Below, in pieces: positions 60,047 to 64,000 of a DNA stretch of 64,000 bases. Both the position numbers and the translations under genes were made by a program. This stretch comes from Anaerolineaceae bacterium (lineage in GTDB: Bacteria > Chloroflexota > Anaerolineae > Anaerolineales > Anaerolineaceae): NCBI GenBank assembly GCA_016841445.1, contig JAENZD010000003.1, positions 219,212 to 283,211 on the forward strand. The letters are read 5' to 3'. Every line of letters starts with the position of its first letter. Position 1 is the first letter of the stretch. Under the pieces are notes generated by a model. That model did not search any database. It was not told where the DNA came from and saw nothing but the letters and a program-made list of their open reading frames with translations.

Positions 60047-60569
60047 AAAATCAAGTCTCCGATACTCTCATCCCTAAGATTTAATACCAGGTGAGCGTGA
60101 ATGGATTGTACTAATCGCCATCGAACCTGTCAAATAAGCGGGAAGTAGAAAGGAATTTCAGGCTTCTGGATTCCTATCCTTTTAAAATCTGGACTAATGG
60201 TTTCAGTCCAGAAGTGATTTTTTGATCCAGAAAGGGAAATCACACCCAGGTAAGGGTGAATTCTTTGTTTTATCTGCGAATAAGCTTTAACAAGGCATTA
60301 ACCTGCTGTTGAACATTGGAGCCCGACTGTTTGATAAGATGGTATCCATAATGTTAGTTACCTTCTTTGAAAACGTTAAGCGACACCCACATCATTATCA
60401 CCGAACCTCTCCTGGAGGAGCGGCGCTTGGCGCTTAACTGAAACTTTCATTGCGACAATCAAAAGCCTCCCTACCAGGGAGGATTTTTTTTTATCCAAAA
60501 GGAGGCTGATCTATAAATAATTTATTGTTGTAAGTTACCAAAACCAACATAAGAAATGAGGAGAAAAAC
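60047..60569 (+). promoter_or_regulatory. Candidate leader RNA / attenuator upstream of the amino-acid ABC operon
   Basis: About 520 nt without a supported gene. On the plus strand: a TCTGGACT/AGTCCAGA hairpin (60188-60195 with 60205-60212) followed 5 nt later by T6, and a competing pairing of CTTCTGGA (60163-60170) with TCCAGAAG (60207-60214); a GTTAAGCG/CGCTTAAC stem (60375-60382 with 60431-60438) closing an inner CCTC/GAGG hairpin; and a strong terminator CCTCCCT/AGGGAGG (60466-60472 with 60476-60482) followed by T9. The layout fits transcription attenuation. I do not recognise a known riboswitch. It could also be an independent small RNA. It is divergent from the lipoprotein gene. Confidence 0.5.
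60466..60491 (+). terminator. Strong intrinsic terminator in the ABC operon leader
   Basis: CCTCCCT and AGGGAGG, a 7-bp GC-rich stem with ACC loop, followed by a run of nine T. It lies 78 nt before the first gene, so it would stop the transcript before the operon unless bypassed. Confidence 0.9.
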
Positions 60570-61316
60570 ATGAAAAGCAAAATTTATTATATAGTTGTAG
60601 GTCTTTTCGCACTATTAGCGCTGGCAGGATGCCAGGGGTCGGATGGTGCATTGGTCGTTGCGACAGATGCGGCTTTCCCACCATTTGAATATGTCGATGA
60701 GGAAACCAAGGATATCATCGGTTTTGATATTGACCTGATGAATGCGATCGCTGAAGAAGCTAACCTGGATATTGAATTCAAAAATGTTGCCTGGGATCCG
60801 CTCCTGGCTGGTATGGCAGATTGTCAGTATGATATGGCAATTTCCGCGATCACGATCCTCCCTGAACGCGCTGAGCAGTTCAGCTTCTCGGATCCATATA
60901 TCAACGCCGGACAGATCATCACTGTAGCAGTGGATAATGATACTGTTACCAGTCCGGATGACCTGGTTGGTGCAATAATTGGAGCCCAGCTTGGGACAAC
61001 AGGCGCGATGGAAGTAGAAGAAATTCCAGATGCGACACTTAAAACCTATGACACATATGAGCTGGCATTCCTGGACCTGATGAACGGCCAGGTCGATGCG
61101 GTTATCGCAGACTACCCAACCGCAGTTGCATTTGTGAATATGAATTCCGATGATTTAAAGGTCGTCGGTGATGTTTTCACAGATGAGTATTACGGCATTG
61201 CCTTTTGTAAAGGTAATGACGAACTCATATCCCAGGTTAATGATGCGCTTGCCGCGCTTCAAGCTGAAGGTTTCATTGATGAGCTTGTCAACACATGGTA
61301 TGGCGATTCTAACTAA
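60570..61316 (+). CDS. Polar amino-acid ABC transporter, substrate-binding lipoprotein
   Basis: A 248-residue solute-binding lipoprotein. Lipobox LALAGC (Cys21), followed by VVATDAAFPPFEYVDEE and GFDIDLMNAIAEEANL, the family-3 SBP signature, and later AISAITILPERAEQFSFSDPY and VDAVIADYPTAVAFV. It binds polar amino acids (glutamine, arginine or similar); the exact ligand cannot be told. It is the first gene of a complete SBP-permease-ATPase operon, with a strong RBS (aatgaggag) and a leader with terminator upstream. Confidence 0.95.
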   Translation: MKSKIYYIVVGLFALLALAGCQGSDGALVVATDAAFPPFEYVDEETKDIIGFDIDLMNAIAEEANLDIEFKNVAWDPLLAGMADCQYDMAISAITILPERAEQFSFSDPYINAGQIITVAVDNDTVTSPDDLVGAIIGAQLGTTGAMEVEEIPDATLKTYDTYELAFLDLMNGQVDAVIADYPTAVAFVNMNSDDLKVVGDVFTDEYYGIAFCKGNDELISQVNDALAALQAEGFIDELVNTWYGDSN

Positions 61317-61338
61317 GGCTTAACCCAAGTACAGAAAT

Positions 61339-61370
61339 CCCCCCGTGTGGGTCAAATGGCCCCACGGGGG
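61339..61370 (+). promoter_or_regulatory. Intercistronic hairpin between SBP and permease genes
   Basis: CCCCCGTG-t-GGG pairs with CCC-CACGGGGG (one bulged T) around TCAAATGG. A GC-rich stem with no U-tract between the binding protein and the permease would protect the upstream message and help give more SBP than membrane parts. Confidence 0.65.
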
Positions 61371-61386
61371 TGAAAGGTTCTTATCT

Positions 61387-62199
61387 ATGGATGATGAAAA
61401 TGGATTAGAGAAAATTCCTGGTCGAGGAGCCGCTAAATATCAGATTGACCACTGGTGGTGGCTGGTCGTTGCTGTTGCCGGGATTGTTCTATTATTGAGC
61501 TTGACCCAACCTGATCCGTACTGGCGAATCGTCAAATTCGTCAGTGATGGAGTCCTGGTGACAGTCGGGGTGACCCTGGTTTCCTTCTTGCTGACATTAA
61601 TTCTGGGTCTGGTCATTGCCCTTGGCAGAATTTCAAAAAATGGCTTTTTCCGTTGGATCACAACAATTTATGTAGAAGTTGCACGCGGCATTCCCTTATT
61701 GGTGCAATTATTATTCTGGTATTTTGCGTTTCCTTCGCTGATCCAATCCTTTGGGCGTCTGCTCAGCTTACAGATCTTAGAGAGGTATCATGCCAACCCC
61801 TATATCATGGCTATCCTGGGGCTCTGTTTCTGCTATGGTGCATATATGAGTGAAATTTACAGGGCAGGCATTCAAAGTATCTCTAAAGGCCAGAATGAAG
61901 CGGCTCGCAGCTTAGGCATGACTCACGGGCAGGCCATGCGATATATTATCCTGCCGCAAGCGGTTAAAGTGATCCTTCCACCCGTAGGAAATGAATTTAT
62001 CTCATTACTGAAAGATTCCTCCCTGGTCAGTGTTGTAGCGGTCGCCGATATGACCCGGCGAGGTCGTGAATTCATGGCTGCGAATTTCATCCCGGTTGAA
62101 ACATGGTTGATGATTGCGCTTTTATACCTGATCATGACCCTTATCGCTGCCCGGGTAGTTGCCTGGATTGAAAAAAAGACTCAAACAGAGGAGCGTTGA
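61387..62199 (+). CDS. Polar amino-acid ABC transporter, permease
   Basis: A 270-residue inner-membrane permease of the His/Glu/Gln type. A short acidic N-terminus is followed by about five or six hydrophobic helices; the EAA loop that contacts the ATPase is [20 protein letters not shown], complete. The frame is open to a GTG at 61345, but that region is the intercistronic hairpin (61339-61370) and the ATG at 61387 follows a plausible GAAAGG site, so it is preferred. The stop is one base before the ATPase ATG region. Confidence 0.93.
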   Translation: MDDENGLEKIPGRGAAKYQIDHWWWLVVAVAGIVLLLSLTQPDPYWRIVKFVSDGVLVTVGVTLVSFLLTLILGLVIALGRISKNGFFRWITTIYVEVARGIPLLVQLLFWYFAFPSLIQSFGRLLSLQILERYHANPYIMAILGLCFCYGAYMSEIYRAGIQSISKGQNEAARSLGMTHGQAMRYIILPQAVKVILPPVGNEFISLLKDSSLVSVVAVADMTRRGREFMAANFIPVETWLMIALLYLIMTLIAARVVAWIEKKTQTEER

Positions 62200-62200
62200 T

Positions 62201-62935
62201 ATGGAACCAACACCCATTATCCAGATACAAAATTTGCACAAACATTTCGGTGAAACAGCCGCTTTAAACGGGGTTGATCTAGTTGTTCATCAAGGTGAAG
62301 TCGTGGTCATCATTGGGCCTTCAGGGTCTGGAAAATCGACACTTCTGCGCTGCATCAACCGTTTGGAAACATTCCAGACGGGCAGCGTCATTGTTGACGA
62401 AATCCCGCTGACGACAGCAGAAAATATCAACGCGATTCGGACTGAAGTTGGGATGGTTTTCCAATCCTTCAATCTTTTTCCCCACCTGACGGTTTTGGAG
62501 AACGTGACCCTGGCGCAAAAAGTTGTTCGGAAGCGAACAAAGGCAGAAGCCAATGCCATTGCGTACGAATTGCTTGAAAAAGTAGGTATTCCTGAGAAAT
62601 GCCAGGGTTATCCCGGCCAACTTTCCGGCGGCCAACAGCAGCGGGTTGCAATCGCTCGTGCTTTAGCGATGAACCCCAAGATCATGCTTTTTGATGAGCC
62701 AACCAGTGCCCTCGACCCAGAAATGATCCAGGAGGTTTTGGATGTCATGCTTCAACTGGCGAAAGAAGGCATGACGATGGTTGTCGTCTCCCATGAAATG
62801 GGCTTTGCACGTGCAGCCGCCGACCGAGCCGTGTTGATGGATGAAGGGTTGATCATCGAACAAGCAGTTCCGGATGTTCTCTTCAGCCAGCCAACCCAAG
62901 AACGTACCAAACGTTTCTTAAGTAAAATCTTATAA
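62201..62935 (+). CDS. Polar amino-acid ABC transporter, ATP-binding subunit
   Basis: A 244-residue ATPase. Walker A GPSGSGKS (about 39-46), Q-loop [10 protein letters not shown], signature LSGGQQQR (140-147), Walker B IMLFDEP (160-166) and H-loop [10 protein letters not shown] are all complete. It is of the GlnQ/HisP type. The ATG at 62201 follows GAGGAG by 7 nt and overlaps nothing; the permease stop is at 62197-62199. The longer frame from 62159 is not used. It is last in the operon; no terminator is visible. Confidence 0.96.
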   Translation: MEPTPIIQIQNLHKHFGETAALNGVDLVVHQGEVVVIIGPSGSGKSTLLRCINRLETFQTGSVIVDEIPLTTAENINAIRTEVGMVFQSFNLFPHLTVLENVTLAQKVVRKRTKAEANAIAYELLEKVGIPEKCQGYPGQLSGGQQQRVAIARALAMNPKIMLFDEPTSALDPEMIQEVLDVMLQLAKEGMTMVVVSHEMGFARAAADRAVLMDEGLIIEQAVPDVLFSQPTQERTKRFLSKIL

Positions 62936-63120
62936 ATAATCACTTTTGGCTGCATCCTGCTTTAAAAATTGCGAGTGGAAAGGCCTGAATATTAACCGGC
63001 CTGATCTCTCTGATGATACGTCTGAGTTGTTTTGCGTTGATTTCCAGTTTGTTAAGCTTGAATTATATGGTTTAATTAACCCGATTACCTTTATTGCATA
63101 AAAAAACGATCGGAATTGAT

Positions 63121-64000
63121 ATGACGGAAAATCAACAAAAAACTTTATCGGTTGAAACAACTGAAATTACACAGCATGTTAAGGAAATATTTGAGATAAA
63201 AAGCATTGTCACCGGGGGCGGGAAAAATGGTTTCCGTGCCCAGTATCGCGGCAGACTCATCATTGAGGATAGTGAAACAGCTTACGACCAGTTGGCAGAC
63301 GCAATAAGACCCATGGGATTGACGCCCTTATTCCGTGTCGTCGATGGCGAACAAATCATACTTGTTGTGGATAAACGTCCGGAGGCAAAACCTGGGCCGA
63401 TCTGGGTTAATATCCTTTTGTTTATTCTGACAATATTGAGCGTGATGTTCACAGGCGCAACCTTCATGGATTCAGAAATGACAAACCCATTTCAGCTGGG
63501 ATTGGGCGGATTTATTCAGTATATGCTAAAAGGTTGGCCGTTTGCCTTAAGCTTATTAGGAATCCTGCTCGCACATGAACTGGGCCATTACCTGGTGGGA
63601 CGCTCACGCGGAGAAAATGTGACCTTGCCTTATTTTATCCCTTTCCCTCTGAGCGCTTTCGGCACGATGGGTGCGTTTATCAATATGAAAGAGATCCCAA
63701 AGAACAAAAAACACCTGATGGATATCGGGCTGGCCGGCCCACTGATCGGACTTTTGGTAGCCATTCCCGTTTTGTTCATTGGGCTCAGCTTATCAAGTGT
63801 TGGACCGATTGAAGCTGAACTCCCGGAGGGCGCAGTTCATTTCCTGGAGGGGAACTCGATCTTTTATTTGTTTGCCAAATTTGTCACCTTTGGAAAGGTC
63901 TTGCCCCAGCCCGTTTCATATGAGGGACTGAACCCCATCCTGTATTGGCTGCGCTACTTTTTCTCGGGTTCCCCGGTCCCAATTGGAGGTTTAGATGTTC
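63121..64000 (+). CDS. M50 family membrane metalloprotease, 3'-truncated by the window end
   Basis: An open frame from ATG 63121 through position 64000 without a stop (at least 293 residues). An N-terminal soluble domain of about 90 residues is followed by a transmembrane segment (IWVNILLFILTILSVMF), a second helix with HELGH (His152, Glu153, His156) in LLAHELGHYLV, and conserved AFGTMGAFINMKE and IGLAGPLIGLLVA. This arrangement matches the FtsH-independent S2P/RseP-like M50 proteins with an N-terminal domain. The third zinc ligand (Asp) would lie past the window, so catalysis cannot be confirmed. A second M50 protein is at 38167-39276. Confidence 0.9.
   Translation, partial: MTENQQKTLSVETTEITQHVKEIFEIKSIVTGGGKNGFRAQYRGRLIIEDSETAYDQLADAIRPMGLTPLFRVVDGEQIILVVDKRPEAKPGPIWVNILLFILTILSVMFTGATFMDSEMTNPFQLGLGGFIQYMLKGWPFALSLLGILLAHELGHYLVGRSRGENVTLPYFIPFPLSAFGTMGAFINMKEIPKNKKHLMDIGLAGPLIGLLVAIPVLFIGLSLSSVGPIEAELPEGAVHFLEGNSIFYLFAKFVTFGKVLPQPVSYEGLNPILYWLRYFFSGSPVPIGGLDV

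Overview
The window looks like a chromosomal segment of an Anaerolineae-type member of the Chloroflexota. This is an inference from gene content, not from a marker gene: moderate GC, a bacterial Elp3, FtsK next to an S1 protein with a long acidic tail, Rho next to a LysM/M23 protein, and many secreted or lipid-anchored proteins with Pro/Thr-rich linkers, TolB-like propellers and zincin motifs. Nothing indicates a plasmid or prophage. Most of the window is ordinary chromosome with a few small mobile or repeat islands.

Layout. 1-2.9 kb: the 3' end of a phosphodiesterase-family gene, a structured dispersed repeat (second copy at 37.2 kb) and glnA with a long, hairpin-rich leader. 2.9-4.9 kb: a small accessory island with a REP-associated tyrosine transposase between two copies of a 27-nt REP-like core, then a two-gene operon (degenerate FtsK/HerA-like ATPase plus an 84-aa protein) whose promoter carries two perfect GAAC-N4-GTTC LexA-type boxes. 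4.9-18.7 kb: housekeeping genes (metallophosphoesterase, acpS, an M16 peptidase pair, an FAD oxidoreductase, a dipeptidase, rpsA, ftsK, rho, LysM/M23) and tRNA-Arg(CCT). 18.8-33.3 kb: a five-repeat secreted protein, Hsp20, a second M23 peptidase, an MBL-like protein, L-asparaginase, nth, miaB, a lone STAS protein, a secreted HExxH protein, lipoproteins and small stress-type domains (DUF1801, SRPBCC). 33.4-41.1 kb: tRNA-Sec (UCA), a GH13 enzyme, a ZIP transporter behind a perfect palindrome, a Trm9/ALKBH8-like methyltransferase, an M50 protease and Elp3. 41.4-48 kb: a Bax-inhibitor-1 protein, an IS200-type element, VOC and APH proteins, a three-gene operon (unknown protein, nucleotidyltransferase, PAP2) and a HAD hydrolase. 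48-60 kb: a 1993-aa alpha-2-macroglobulin-like lipoprotein without the thioester motif, rhomboid, gmk, an FmdB-type protein, a membrane zincin and an SGNH-like/propeller lipoprotein. 60-64 kb: a candidate leader RNA with tandem hairpins, a complete polar amino-acid ABC transporter, and an M50 protease running off the window end.

Genes that may act together. Elp3, a Trm9-like methyltransferase, MiaB and tRNA-Sec together suggest wobble-uridine and A37 modification resembling the eukaryotic mcm5U34 route; this is the most interesting functional inference. The SOS-type promoter on the ATPase operon is the clearest regulatory finding. The amino-acid transporter preceded by a structured, terminator-containing leader is the best candidate for an undescribed RNA regulator.
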